NCBI RefSeq assembly: GCF_051622035.1
Contig: NC_135359.1
Span: 29,231,501-29,295,500, forward strand
Direction of reading: 5' to 3'
From: Arctopsyche grandis
Lineage: Eukaryota; Arthropoda; Insecta; Trichoptera; Hydropsychidae
DNA: 64,000 nucleotides
Part shown: piece by piece, positions 13,190 through 25,050 of the stretch
How positions within the stretch are numbered: position 1 is the stretch's first letter
Layout: every line of letters begins with the position of its first letter
Program-made: the position numbers and the translations under genes
The notes under the pieces: generated by a model
Database searches by the model: none
Told to the model about the DNA's origin: nothing
What the model saw: the letters and a program-made list of their open reading frames with translations, nothing else

Positions 13190-13384
13190 ATATATAATTT
13201 CGAAAGAGACTTTATATGTAAGTATTTTTGGTTGGAACATCGTTTCTATGACAACGATTCGATATTTTTTTTTTTTCGATTCAAATAAATTTAATAAAAA
13301 AACAAATTAATATTTACTATTAGATTCGCCATGTTTAAGTTGTTTATATTACAAATACTGACTGAAGTCGGGTAAGCCAACTAG
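13190..13384 (-). mobile_element. Short copy of the CCCGGCTTCGCTCGG-end repeat
   Basis: Inverted relative to 6,355-6,975. It carries the same TATATAATTTCGAAAGAGAC end and a related CCCGACTTCAGTCAGTATTT end, plus the shared block CATGGCGAATCTAATAGTAA. The interior is short and AT-rich. Confidence 0.55.
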
Positions 13385-13599
13385 TCCTTAATAACACTTA
13401 AAAAATTGAATATTTCGAACGAGTGCATAAAAATAATAATCCACACTAAAAAGTATTAAGAATAAAAATTATGTTGAGAAACACTGAAATAAATTAAAAA
13501 AAAAAACAAAATCACTATCCTTACATCATGGTTTAAAGCTTTCGTAATTTATAAAAAATGTTTGAGAATCAGGGACTCAAGAATGTTTATGTAATTCCA

Positions 13600-13680
13600 T
13601 TAACCCTCTGTACGCCAGAGACTCACCCGTGAGTCACGCATTGGCTCGCCTTGTTCTCCAGCGCTCATGGGTAAGTCACA
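13600..13680 (+). mobile_element. piggyBac-like MITE end, truncated
   Basis: TTAA at 13,600-13,603 is followed by CCCTCTGTACGCCAGAG, close to the termini of the complete MITE at 15,125-15,663. No matching right terminus is found before the solo LTR at 13,833. Confidence 0.4.
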
Positions 13681-13832
13681 TCGATTTCTCTTCCGAAACG
13701 TACAATATTTAAAAACAAATACAATTACAATTACAAAAGTATTCTAGGATTCTTTTAATAAAAACGCAACATATCTTATCATAGCTGCCATTTTATCAAT
13801 AACATATGTATATCAAGAAACCTGAAACGTAT

Positions 13833-14246
13833 TGATACGTATACTAAAAAGAGCTGCCGAGTAATTGCGATCGGATTGGGCCGGGTAGCGTCCTGAGAGA
13901 CCGTGTGACCGGTGTAAGTGGTTTTAAGGATTAGCGACAGGCTAAGTGCATGTAGGCTAAACAATGGCGACCGAGTTGGCTGGTATTGTTCCTTTCACAG
14001 AATTGACCTGTACCGTGGGAGCGAATGTCGTGGGAAGTCATATCCGTACGTGACCATAACAATAGGTAAACAAATTAGACGTCGAAGATGTCCTGAGAGA
14101 TCTATCCCTTATAAGGCGATACTTAGGCGATATCATGTCATTCTGGAATGAGCACTGCCAGTGCGTGTATCTCCTTATTCATCAATAAATGCTGTGAAAC
14201 GACTGTTGGCCTTTTACTTGGATCCTCCACCCACCCCTACGCAACA
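13833..14246 (+). mobile_element. Solo LTR, copy 1 (414 bp)
   Basis: The element runs from TGATACGTA to CTACGCAACA and is flanked by GTAT on both sides (13,829-13,832 and 14,247-14,250), a 4-bp target duplication. It aligns along its length with 16,380-16,778 and, inverted, with the outer LTR at 38,170-39,480. No internal region is present, so it is a solo LTR left by recombination. The 4-bp duplication suggests a Ty3/Gypsy-type element; the family is not certain. Confidence 0.8.
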
Positions 14247-14904
14247 GTATCATCAAACTGACCCATGTTAAGTTTATGCATGCAAGGTCACACCATACCT
14301 CTGGGAGCCTCGAATCATTTTGTCTTGCATGTTCAACTAATTTAAAATTACTGGCGTAAAGATCAAATATTTATTAACTGGAAAAATCTACTTTTTTGAC
14401 TGCGTTTTATTTTTAATACAAAAATATCGCTTTACAAAAATGCAAATTTGAGAAACACACAATTTAAAAAAAATCTAAAACAGATAAAACTGTTTTCAAG
14501 AAGTAACCAGTTGATTTGGGATATTAAAAAATATAGTTTTCATTCATGGTCTATCTTTAAAATGGATATAAAGTTCGTGTCGAGCTGAGCTCGACATACG
14601 AGTACAAAGCATGCAGAACCATGTCATACGGAGTGGAAAGTGTTAGTGCGTAACATTTTTCGATACATTACGCTTTTATCTGCTAATCAGCGGCGTAGAC
14701 TGCAAAAAATTCTCCATAGATGTCACTGTGGATGTTTGTATGAATTCGCATTGTATAAAATGCTTATGTATATTGATTGCATTATATCTGTTTGTGCACT
14801 CGTCACTTTGGAGCGATCTATAAAGGCGAGTTTTCATGTTCCACGAAATAAAATAAAAGTGTTTTCAGAGATAGTTAAACTCAAATTTTACTGGCTTGGA
14901 ATTA
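14247..14904. other. Gene-free stretch
   Basis: AT-rich sequence between two repeats. A 113-codon frame at 14,640-14,981 runs into the SINE and has no family resemblance, so I do not treat it as a gene. Confidence 0.4.
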
Positions 14905-15118
14905 TATTTAGTACCAAGAGGTTGCCGTGTTCAATCCCGTACTTGTCTTTAATATTGATGTTCAGACTTGGATATTTGTGATTCCAAGTCGATCGTTTCT
15001 TATCAGAGTTTGCCAATTTCAATGTTGAAACGTCAAATCGAATTGGCAAAAATCATCCTACCCACTGTCGCAAATATCATGTACAAGTTTAATCCATAGA
15101 TGTCTTTATGTATTGATT
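14905..15118 (+). mobile_element. tRNA-derived SINE (family A), diverged
   Basis: A B-box-like GTTCAATCCCGTACT is followed by the family-A body: CAGACTTGGATATTTGTGA, CAAGTCGATCGTTTCTTATC, AGAGTTTGCCAATTTC, then ATCCTACCCACT. The head is incomplete at the left. Confidence 0.65.
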
Positions 15119-15124
15119 CATTAA

Positions 15125-15663
15125 CCCTTTGAGTGCTGACGTCTTTTCTGTTGAAAGCCCGCCCCGTTGAAAATTTCGTCAACATTTCCAACTAGAATTA
15201 TTTTGAAATCCAATAGAAAGCAGGTATAAAAATTGTGGCTAATCTAAATACACCCTAGATCACTACCGCCGAGGATTTCGAGTTTTGTAAAGGTGTGTTT
15301 AGACTCTAATATATCTTGCAACAATATAAAATAAGTCTATTAATGAATGTATGTATGTATGTATTTTTCCAAAACTAGTTCCATCTTCTTCATTGTTATT
15401 AAAATGTAATGCTCACAATCTAAAATACTCATCAGTTAAGGATTTCGATCGAGAAATTATGCTATGGTTATAAATTCAAAAATTTCGGTGTAAGCCAGTC
15501 TTTATAAACATTGACACGGATTACACGACCCGTATTCAATGCATTTTTTTTTCAATATTCTTGTGTATTTTTTACATACTCAAAAAACAACGCCTATTTG
15601 CGTATTTTAGGCTCACGGACTTGTTGGCAAAACGCAGATCGGCGTTGGTCAGCATACAGAGGG
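15125..15663. mobile_element. piggyBac-like MITE with TTAA duplications
   Basis: TTAA at 15,121-15,124 and 15,664-15,667 flanks an element whose ends are inverted repeats: CCCTTTGAGTGCTGAC on the left and, read from the right, CCCTCTGTATGCTGAC. TTAA targets and CCC(T)-type ends are hallmarks of piggyBac. The 539-bp interior has no coding capacity, so it is non-autonomous. Confidence 0.8.
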
Positions 15664-15689
15664 TTAATTAATTGATTAATCAATTCCTA

Positions 15690-15840
15690 ATTTTGTGTTC
15701 TTCGACCTCTCAAAATACAGCGATTTATGTAATAGAAATTCTGCAATGTTTGTAATTAATTGTCGAGGAAGACACCTGTTAGGCCATCCTGGTGCAAAAA
15801 TAATCTATAAAATTTAATATAAATTAAAAATTTTATAACC
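15690..15840 (+). mobile_element. SINE family A 3' tail, diverged
   Basis: TTGTAATTAATTGTCGAGGA, then CACCTGTTAGGCCATCCTGG, mirror the tail of the better copies (TTGTAATTGGCCAGGAAGG.., CCTGTAAGGCCTTCCTGG). Only the tail is visible. Confidence 0.5.
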
Positions 15841-16379
15841 TAATATTTTTACCTGAACCGGAAGTAGTACTTTTACACTAGATAATCGAGGTTTTTTATG
15901 CTTTTCTCAGAAATCTTTTGGTTTATTGAACTGAAATTTGATATCTAGAAGTTCAAGCTTAATACCAAGTTATGAAATAAAATTTGGTAAGCATCCATCA
16001 ATAGGAAGTGGCAGTTTACTCTCGTTTGATTTTTCTTCCACTATTTTTTTCAACCACTTAAACATGTTTGCTCTTCATGAAAAAAAACAAGCATAATTCT
16101 TGTAGTAATGAAATGATTACTAAATTGTTTAAACCGGAAGTGGGATTTCTTCCTCTTTGAAAGATCAAAAATGTTGTGGCCACTATTCTAACCACACCGC
16201 TGAACGTATCAAGCTGAAAATTTATATTTATATTTTCTATGTACTATCTTAGAGCTGACAAGGCTTTGTTCAGAATTCGTACACCGGAAGAAGTATGTTT
16301 TTTGTAAAACAAAATTTCATTATTTTATTTCGACCTTTTAAATTATTTTTATTTTCTTGATATTTAATTTGTATAATAC

Positions 16380-16778
16380 TGTTACGTACGCCGCGGATTA
16401 AACGAATAGAATCCCAGAGACTATGTGATCGTTCAAGGGTTATCTGTTAACGGATTAACTAAGTGCTTGCACTTACTTCCAGGATTATATCTGGACTCTA
16501 AGTGCATTTAGGCTAAACAATGACCGTTATTAGTCCTTTCTCAGAATCGGTACGGGGAGACCCAATGTCGTGGAAATACATATCCGAATACGTGACTATA
16601 CGACAAGTAAACAGATTAGACGTCCTGAGAGATCTACCCTTTATAAGGCGGTACGTAGGCGATATCAAGTCATTCTGGACTGAGCACTGCCAGTGCGTGT
16701 ATCTCCTTAATCATCAATAAATGCTGTGAAACGACTGTTGGCTTTTTAGTTGGATCCTCCACCCACCCCTACGCAACA
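16380..16778 (+). mobile_element. Solo LTR, copy 2 (399 bp)
   Basis: It runs from TGTTACGTACGCCG to CCCTACGCAACA with ATAC on both sides (16,376-16,379 and 16,779-16,782). It belongs to the same family as 13,833-14,246. It shares GCACTGCCAGTGCGTGTATC, CATCAATAAATGCTGTGAAA (with a polyadenylation-like AATAAA) and GGATCCTCCACCCACCCCTA. No internal region is present. Confidence 0.85.
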
Positions 16779-17219
16779 ATACTGTTAGTTATTTTAAGTA
16801 ATGAAAAAAATTTGAACAACATCCGACAACCGGAAGTAGAACTTTTGTCTTGTGCAAATTTCCATACATTTGCGCTCAATTTGTATCGAAAATTCTGGCA
16901 TAGCTATTAGCATTTCATAATGCTGCCGGTATGTGTGAATGTGTCTGTACGGTTCAATATCGAATTCTGTTTTGTGACCATCTTATATTCCTCAAATACA
17001 TAGATAAAGTCATAGTTTGGTCACATCCGAATTCTTCAGATACTATTTGCAATTTTTACAATACATATTATTTGTTTACAAATTCAAGTTGAAGTTTGAC
17101 TCAGAAACGTAAGCTTACAGTCAGATATTTTCCGAGCGTGTTACCTGGAAGTTTGAATCGAACATGTATGTATGTTGTACTCGTTTGGAGTAAGTCGCAC
17201 GGGGTTTAGAATCTAGATG

Positions 17220-17660
17220 GCACTTGAAGTTTGTTTGTTTTGACTTTTGTCGCAAAGTTTTCTTTTTCGCCGGCATATTTGGCGTGGGTCTCACGGCGAA
17301 GATTCTCTCCCTCGTTAAAGGCGAACTTTCCTTCCGGCCAAAAGTTGCACGAGACTTGGCGAAGATTCTAACGACCGGCCGGGGCTTTGGTCTTCTTATT
17401 CTTGTCGGACTTATCGATTGGCAAAGTCCCCGAAGATGGTCCGCCGCCACCCCAGTCTCCCCCATCGAAAGAATTAACCCGAGCTTTCGTTGTTCTAGGA
17501 GGGGGCCGAGTCATTAATACACGTCCGAATGAAAATTTGTCCATTCGGAGATTAATTGGCGCGAACCGTTTTATTGCCGGATAAATTCTCGGAAGAAGCG
17601 GTGCAAAGAAAAGTGTGCGGGGGAAAACTTTCGGCGGAAAATTATTTCGCTCGAATCATT
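17220..17660. promoter_or_regulatory. GC-richer unique island, candidate conserved non-coding element
   Basis: A block of about 440 bp stands out from AT-rich flanks, with CGACCGGCCGGGGCTTTGG and many CpGs. Frames of 97 and 114 codons overlap on opposite strands; neither resembles a known protein, so coding is doubtful. It ends in TTAATTGGCGCGAACCG, reminiscent of regulatory elements with homeodomain-type TTAATT cores, but that is inference. Confidence 0.3.
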
Positions 17661-18469
17661 TGTGAGACAATTACAAAATTCGGTCATTTTTCATTTTAAA
17701 TCGTTACGCCTATTAATCAAAGCGTCGGAAAGTTTGTTTCGATGTATTAAAAGTGGGATTTATTGTACTTTTTATCAAAAGTGATATTCCGGAAAAAGGC
17801 AATGCTATATACATTTGATAAAATAATTGACTTTAATTATAGATATATTATATTATTTTTAGCGCATACATACCGAGTGTTAAATTTGTGTGTTTTAACC
17901 ATGAAATGTATCGTGGTTATAATTGATGTTTTCATCTTTATATACATAGTTCTAAATATAACGAAAGTGTTATGAATTTTTGTAGTTTTTTACGTGAAAT
18001 TGGCAAAATAAAGCTTAGCGTATGAAAAGTGTAATATTTATTCATGATTCATGACATTGACAATCAAATGAAATAAGCATGAATAAGTACATACATCAGT
18101 GAGTGTTTTAAACGAAACCAAATAATAATTGACTTTTTTTAAAAAAAACTTATGATTTTCATGACTTAAAATTCTGATTTGCTAAAATTCTCATTACTAA
18201 AGCTTTGTTTGGAATCATTTTAAAGAAACGATTTTAATGTATGTAAACTCTCGAGCATTATGTCATAGATCACGACGATGACTATTATCATTCATTATAA
18301 GAAAGAAATACGACACATTTATTCCGAAATACTATTTTTTATACTTTGTTAATTCAGTTTTAGTCAAAAATTATATATTTACGTATTGTTTCTTTGCTTT
18401 AGAATCTTAAATTTAGATCTTCGATTTAAAAATTGTTTGGTCAAAAACAATATACATACATACTTATAT

Positions 18470-18730
18470 ACGTATTAAATGTATTATGAATATTTATAAT
18501 TATTGTAAATCGGTTTTTAATATTTTTTCTTTCATGGTGTAAAACCCCCACATTAAAATAAGATAATACTATAAATACTTCCGAATAAAATAATATGTAA
18601 AATAGATAATGATCGCTGAATTAATAGTTATTACATAGAATTTATGTATCTAAGATTACTGGCGAACACTATTTATGAACAATTAAAAATCAAAATAAAA
18701 TATATTTATGTGTTAACTACAAATTCAATG
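18470..18730 (+). mobile_element. LINE 3' tail (Jockey-like), diverged
   Basis: This is an old copy of the 3' UTR at 12,388-12,690, sharing ATGTATTATGAATATTTATA, ATTGTAAATCGGTTTTT and AAAATAGATAATGATCGCTG. No coding portion remains. Confidence 0.55.
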
Positions 18731-21700
18731 GTCAGTTTTTTCAATAATGGTCAAAGATTTTTACGAAGATTTAGTGATAAGTAATAGTACGATATATAGA
18801 TAAATAATACTGTTCGACAAATGACGACTTTTTTTTTGAAAAATTCTCATAGAAAGACAATTTAATATTTGTATTATCCCTATTAATTCGTATAAATACT
18901 AGTACGAGCTTTTAGCTCGCAATTTTACCGATTTAAAATTCAGCACACTTTCAATTAACCCTTTTAAACGAAAACAAAAAATAGTCTGGCCAGAACACTA
19001 TTCCAATAAATATGTTTCAATAGAAAATACTCAATATAAAATAGTATTAACAGTGGGAAAAAATTCCAAGTGAAAATACTTACTTTTGACTTTTGATTTG
19101 AACTGGACGACTACTTAGAGAGATTTGTAAGCTGAAAAGTACTACAAATGAAAGATAAAATACCATACTATATATTGCAATATTCATTTTAAACAGAAAG
19201 TTGACAGATTTTGAGACATCGACCGAGCAACACCAAGATATATAAAAATCGCGCGATTTAAAAAACACATATACATACATATCTTCGAATCTCGAGCCAA
19301 TCAACATTTTTTATTACCAGATTCATATTCACTGGGCATAGATCTATAAGAAAAGTTATATCTCGTCTCTGAACCATTTTTCGTGTCGAACAGTGTAATT
19401 AATGGTCGGTAAACCACTTATTGTTTAAGTATTTTTTTTATATAAACAACAGTTTGGCAGTCTGTGACCGATAATATAACTCAGTGATTCTTTATTTACT
19501 AACGAAATAAAAACAGGCCATTTAGAATTAGTTTAAGTATATCAAATTGAAGAATATATTAAATTATAAATATGTAGTGTTAAAAATCGTAGGAAAATTC
19601 GACAAAAGTTATGTGATAACAACAGTAGATAAAACATTTTTCACTATCCTCAGAACAAAATGTAATTCTGACTTTACAATGCTTAGAAACCAATGAAACG
19701 ATATTAATATTGTTTGACGGGCTTTGAGCTTTTATTCAAACAATTTTCAATTCGGACTTGGTTCACTTTCGTCTCTGTCCGTTGATTCATGACACTGCAT
19801 AATGAATACACACCAAATTGTGGCCAATTTACAAACTGGTCCGTAGTTTGGAATTGACATGAGCGCAAACACCATTAGTGTGTGACTTATAATTACGAGT
19901 AAACTATGTATAGCTATTACAGAAATCGGGTCATCATCGAATTTGCCGTTTGTTTTAACATGAAATCATGACATGTACACAATGGAGCTTTCCAACGTTC
20001 GCTGGGGCCAATATCGAATATTTGTTCCGTGTAATCAATGGAAACGTATTTGTATTGAAAAAAAAACATTCAAACTGACGTTTTCTTCTTGTTGGGTAAT
20101 AAGTTATGAATGGATATAAAAAACGTGTAATGTCTTCGTAGGTTAAAGCAACAATTTGTGTGTAATCAACAGGTTGGTGTTTACTCCATAAAAACGGACC
20201 GAGTCAGATAACATCATAAGGATCAAATTAGAACTTATTTATAAGCCATTAAAAGGCTTTTTTTTGGTTTAATAAAACACTCGGCTGATGTCGATTGTAC
20301 TATTTCAATTCCGAAACAAACAACATATCAAAAGTATATTTTTATATAATGCAAAGATTAACTATTCATATTATAAACGTTATTTAATCATTGATTCATA
20401 TTAATTTTTATATTAAATTGTTTTAAACAGGAAAACATACGTTTAATTGTAGATTTAAATGAATTTGCCAACAATAAAGATTTTATATTAAATTGAAATA
20501 AGACTTTTACCATTTTCCATTCAAATTTGACACCTTGCTATAATAATTGTTCAATATCTTCGTCATTTCAAATATTAATTACACTTTTATATTTTTATAA
20601 TATTTGCAAATGTTTTCTTGATTATATTGGACCATAATATGTATTATAAATTGACGTATTAAATTCCGAAAAAAAAAGCAATATGTGTCAAATTTGAGAC
20701 CCATCTGGATCGAGATAAAATTAATATTATAAAATGGATCGCCTGACATTGGCGTATGATATTTAATCTCATAGCTTGAAAATATGAATATAAATTGTAT
20801 TAATAATCCATATTGAGATTCCAAATCATCTATTCATGTGTGTTTTTTATTTGTTAAAAAAAGCATTGACGATTTGGTCAATCTATTTATATACGTTTCC
20901 GTTAGTATTTATTGTTCCAAATGAAATATACAATTATAAAAAAAAGAAATGTCAAAATCCTATATGTGTGTAATAAAATGACATTGTTTTAGTAATGAAA
21001 AAATATTACGTGTGGTTTTGAAGTTGACCTTAATCGCATTGGTTTGCGGTTAAATGATATATAACGTGTATTTTTGAAGACAATTATAATTCTTAGACGC
21101 GTTTATAAAGCTACAGTGTAATATTATATATCAATAAGTGAATGATGAGTATATTAATGGCTGGCAAGATAGATTTTTCAAGGCTGGGGATTCGTTATTT
21201 ATTGTGGGCTTTGGCCTAATTCGCATTCTATCCTCGACATCAAAGGGATATCCTCGAATGTTTCCAGAAGGTTTTCAGCTTCTTTTCCAATTTTTTCTTC
21301 CGTTCGTTTTCTATTCATCTGAAAAGATACGGCCAAATCGAGGGTGACTCCGAATGAGAAATTTGAGAAACGCTGTCGTTGTCAATGATCCAATTTCTCG
21401 TCGCACAAAAGAAAAAATCGAAATCTTCCCCTGAACACTCTCATTCGACCCAATTTAATATGTATATTGTATATAACCTTCGAAGATATCAAACTGGAAC
21501 TGATATTTGGCAAAAGCGGAACTTTCGACGTTTCTGTGTGTGTGTTTGTGTTGAATTAAACGATAAATAAAACGTATTGATGTGATTTGATTTCAGTTTA
21601 ATTTCACAAAGTACTAACGACATATTTTTGATATTCGTACACTATTATTTTTTTTTTCAAATATATACATAATATAAGTATGAACTATAATTCTCATTTG

Positions 21701-23711
21701 ATACTTCATTGATAAATATGATATATTTCACAATAATAATATTGTTAATAGTTTTACTATTATGTATTTCTCACAATTTTTCAATGAGTAATTACACGTG
21801 AAAATATCATAGAAACATTTCATTGCTTTGATCACTTTTGTTTTGAAATATATAATATAATTGTATAATATTAAATTTTGTATGTGTATTTTTTTTTTTG
21901 TTTTTTGAAACATCGACGTATATATTTTTGCACAGAATTGCTAAAATTTTGTACTACTGATAGTAATTATAATTAAAATCATTATTGCAGCTTTGATATA
22001 TATGAACGTTTCTCTTTAAAACACAACAAACGAATGAATTTAAATCATTCTTATAACAAGTTTTAAGTCAATATTTATTCATTTAGATTTTATAATCACC
22101 ATAAGATTTCTTTTTTTGTATAATAACATTGCTTTTTTATTAAAATTCTTTCACATAGAACACGCTATTCATTTCAACATATTCAAAAAAAAATTCAACA
22201 AAGACTGCATTTGAATACACAATTTCCCAAATACAGAATACCATGTTTTAATTTTAGACACAATTTAGTCTCAAGTCTGTGAGAATGGATAGTTGAATTG
22301 AAAATAATATAAATAGGGAAAGTTTTACGAAATTTAACTATACATGTGTACAATCTATAAGAATTTTAACCTCTATTGGACCATCATCCAATAATTAAAA
22401 ACTAATGCGATAATAACTACCTTAACAATGTTTTCTTTTTATTTATTTAATTCGACAAAATATAGATATACTTTAGATATACATTGAAATTATTAATTTA
22501 TGACTTATAAACACAATCAATAGGAAAATAGTTCAACTACATTTTTTTTGGAAGTAAATCACTAATTAATTATATTATATTCCTTTTATTTTTACTATAT
22601 TCATAGTAAAAATCGTCTAATAATTCAAATAAATAGAACGTACATTAAAAAAAAATACTGAATAAAAATCAATCGTAAAATTAAATAACATTTTACATGA
22701 TCGATTAAATGTTTATAAACTCAACTATTCAATAGACATTATTTTAAAACTAAAATATCATGTTTTTGGTCTCGATTTGACTTTCCTTAAAAACAGACGC
22801 ACGTTTTCAAAAAATTTTCTTTTCATTACGACTAAAAAACATTCTCTTTCATTTATTTATTTCATAGCAAAATTTTCAAACATTCCTCATTTTTTTTAAT
22901 TATTAATTATTAATTATAATTCAAAGCCTTCACAACGATTCGAACTCAACGCACGTTTTTGATATATTTAAATTTAAATTAAACAAAACTAAATATAATC
23001 ACATTGCAGCAAATTTTATATAATAATAATAATATACTAAATTGGCAATTCATTTTTAAGTTTCTCATTTAAATGTTTAACATCTACGTTTATAAATTAA
23101 AAATACAATATAATAGAATTGATATGATTAAATTATATTATAATATTTTTTTGACACATAATGTAATCTTCTTTTAACCAACCTTATACCGAAGGGAAGC
23201 GTACAAATTATTTTGTGCACACGGCAATTTGTGTCGACAAAAATAGCGAAACGATAACCAGTACTCATCGAACAGGTTGAACAGCACTGACGTTGTCGAT
23301 CGATTTCCACCGGAAAGCAACAGTTGGAACGGCCAAAGTTTGTCAACAAACACGTGTCAAAAATTAATATATTTATCCTCACATTTAACGCGAATACTAT
23401 ATACACATATACATTAGTATATTGTATGTATATTAAAACCGCGAGTCTAGACACGGCGAGTATACGATACCCGAACTCGAAACGTGTCACGTTTTACGAC
23501 ACCGGATAACGAGCAAACTCTGAACGACAAGACTAATAATATACATATGTATAACTGATTATCAGATTTGAGGTAAAATTAACATACATTGAAAATAGAG
23601 TGCTATGGTCGTTGTCTTACCTAGATATGAATTCAGCGAACGACAGGCACACGATCGACCGTTTTTTTTTTTTGTTTGTTTGTTTGTTTTTGTTTTGTGG
23701 TTTGTTTTAAT
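18731..23711. other. Long gene-free stretch upstream of the KCTD gene
   Basis: Mostly AT-rich. The segment 21,130-21,560 is of higher complexity and could be conserved non-coding DNA. The segment 23,160-23,520 is also GC-richer and lies just 3' of the KCTD stop, so it may be part of its 3' UTR; a 120-codon frame there has no family resemblance. AATAAA motifs for the KCTD transcript exist on the minus strand near 22,850-22,865, but I cannot choose one. Confidence 0.4.
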
Positions 23712-24431
23712 TTAATCCCTGATGAAGACGAATTCGTTATAGTGGTTCCAGCGGTTTTCTTCTGAATCGACGCCCGGTTTCAATTCGGCAGCACTTCCGG
23801 CCGTGCCGGACCCACAGCTTCCGACCAGTTTGAAGCCCTGCTCGTGCAACATGTCGAACGCCTGCTCGATGAACGAATGCTTCAGGAAGAAACGAGACGT
23901 GTACCGATCCGTCAAACCGTGGTCTGGATCCCTGCTCTCGTTGAGGGTCTCCCCGAAGACGTCCCTACACAGAGTCACCCTTCCGCATACCAGAATCCGA
24001 GACAGCTTCCGGAACTTGACGTCTGCTAGGCCATCTCTTCCGAAGGCGAAACTTCCTCGATAGCCGACCGTGATGCTGCCCTTCTCCTTGGACTTGGAGG
24101 CTAGCTCGACGCCGAACTGGTTGGCGAGCGCCTCCAGCATCCCTTTGAGCTTGAAGTAGGTGGCTTCGTTCCGGAGTCCTTCCGCTTCCCGGAAGCTTTC
24201 GGGCAGGACGAGCGAGTCGTTCCTCAGATAGTCGAGGACGTAGCGGAAGAGGACGCCGTCGCGGTCGATGAAGTGTTTTCCTTTGGCGTCGCGGGCTACC
24301 GGCGTCCTGCCGGTGAAGATGGACGCCAGCACGGAGTCGGCATCCTTGGTGAGGGTGGCCAAGGATGTGGTGTAGAAGACGCCGCCGACGTTGAGCTCGA
24401 CGATGGTCTTGGAGGCGGTGGAGTCGGCCAT
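23712..24431 (-). CDS. KCTD12: KCTD8/12/16-class BTB protein, single exon
   Basis: The protein has 239 residues. An N-terminal T1/BTB domain (about 9-105; VELNVGGVFYTTSLATLTKD) mediates oligomerisation. The C-terminal H1 domain (about 119-238; GYRGSFAFGRDGLADVKFRK, DRYTSRFFLKHSFIEQAF, ending NHYNEFVFIRD) is diagnostic of KCTD8, 12 and 16. In vertebrates these are auxiliary subunits of GABA-B receptors that bind the receptor tail and G-beta-gamma; a similar membrane-associated neuronal role is inferred here. I chose the ATG at 24,431-24,429 because its context is good (ACCATGG) and the family starts here. The 83 upstream in-frame codons are low-complexity Gly/Arg/Trp from the GC-rich 5' region. 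No intron interrupts the CDS, and no neighbouring gene lies within 10 kb. The insect gene is co-orthologous to three vertebrate genes, so the symbol is approximate. Confidence 0.93.
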   Translation of the reverse strand: MADSTASKTIVELNVGGVFYTTSLATLTKDADSVLASIFTGRTPVARDAKGKHFIDRDGVLFRYVLDYLRNDSLVLPESFREAEGLRNEATYFKLKGMLEALANQFGVELASKSKEKGSITVGYRGSFAFGRDGLADVKFRKLSRILVCGRVTLCRDVFGETLNESRDPDHGLTDRYTSRFFLKHSFIEQAFDMLHEQGFKLVGSCGSGTAGSAAELKPGVDSEENRWNHYNEFVFIRD

Positions 24432-24752
24432 GGTCAGGGGCGCATGCCGCGAGCCGCGACCGCACTGAGCCGAGGCAAGAGCCAAGACCCACGACCCGAC
24501 CGCCCACCCACCCACCCACCCACCCCTCCCACCTCCCACAGCGCCCCGCCTGGGGCGGAGCCCCGCCTCGCGCCCCTCCCGCTCCTGCCCGCTGCCGCCG
24601 CTCGCAGCCGTCCCTCTCGAGCCCACGATCAATACGGGGGGGGCGCAGGCGCGCTCCCCCCCTACGCGCTCATTAACCATCTGCGAGCCGGAGACTGCGT
24701 TTCATCTCCTCTTTGGCATTTTTATTTTTATTTTACCAAATATCAATTCAAT
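24432..24752 (-). promoter_or_regulatory. CpG-rich, G-run-rich 5' flank of the KCTD gene
   Basis: An abrupt GC-rich island in an AT-rich region, immediately upstream of the KCTD start codon. On the coding strand, 24,503-24,545 has many runs of three or more G separated by one to three bases (GGGTGGGTGGGTGGGTGGG), a strong G-quadruplex pattern. Further CpG-dense sequence follows to about 24,700. It probably holds the promoter and 5' UTR; no TATA box is evident. Confidence 0.55.
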
Positions 24753-25050
24753 CACAAATTTTTATTTTTTTTATTTATTTTATTGTCAAAAATCAATACA
24801 CACTCGCCATTACAGATTTGCTCCAATGCGACGGGTGTACGTTAATGAAATACATAAACAATCAGAAATCAGAAATACAGTAATACATACATATTACATT
24901 AGCCAGCAGCATAGCTCGGACGTTAAGCTTCTGCTTACCGTCAAGAAGGTGCCGGGTTCTATCCGTGAATGAAAATGAATTTTTCAGAGTATGCTGTTGG
25001 TCAGACCTGGATTTGTGACTCCAGGTTGATCGTTTCCTATCAGAGTTTGC
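24753..25050 (+). repeat. Tandem duplication unit 1 (298 bp) with SINE A head
   Basis: Unit 1 and unit 2 (25,051-25,348) are adjacent direct copies differing at only a few positions. Each begins CACAAATTTTTATTTTTTTT. Each holds the CACTCGCCATTACAGATTTG tail block (a LINE-type 3' end on the minus strand) and then the SINE A head with CGGACGTTAAGCTTCTGCTT and a B box. Unit 1 stops in AGAGTTTGC, in the middle of the SINE body. Confidence 0.85.

Noticed and set aside
17121-17517. Opposed frames of 114 and 97 codons in a GC-rich island
   Set aside because: Both strands are open because of composition; neither resembles a protein, so I list the region only as a possible regulatory island.
23128-23490. 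120-codon minus-strand frame downstream of the KCTD gene
   Set aside because: No recognisable domain and odd composition; more likely 3' UTR or flanking DNA.
24432-24680. N-terminal extension of the KCTD protein by 83 residues
   Set aside because: The extension is Gly/Arg/Trp low complexity from a GC-rich 5' region, and the downstream ATG has better context and matches the family's start.
24273-24845. 190-codon plus-strand frame opposite the KCTD gene
   Set aside because: It is the antisense shadow of the KCTD coding region and its CpG-rich flank.
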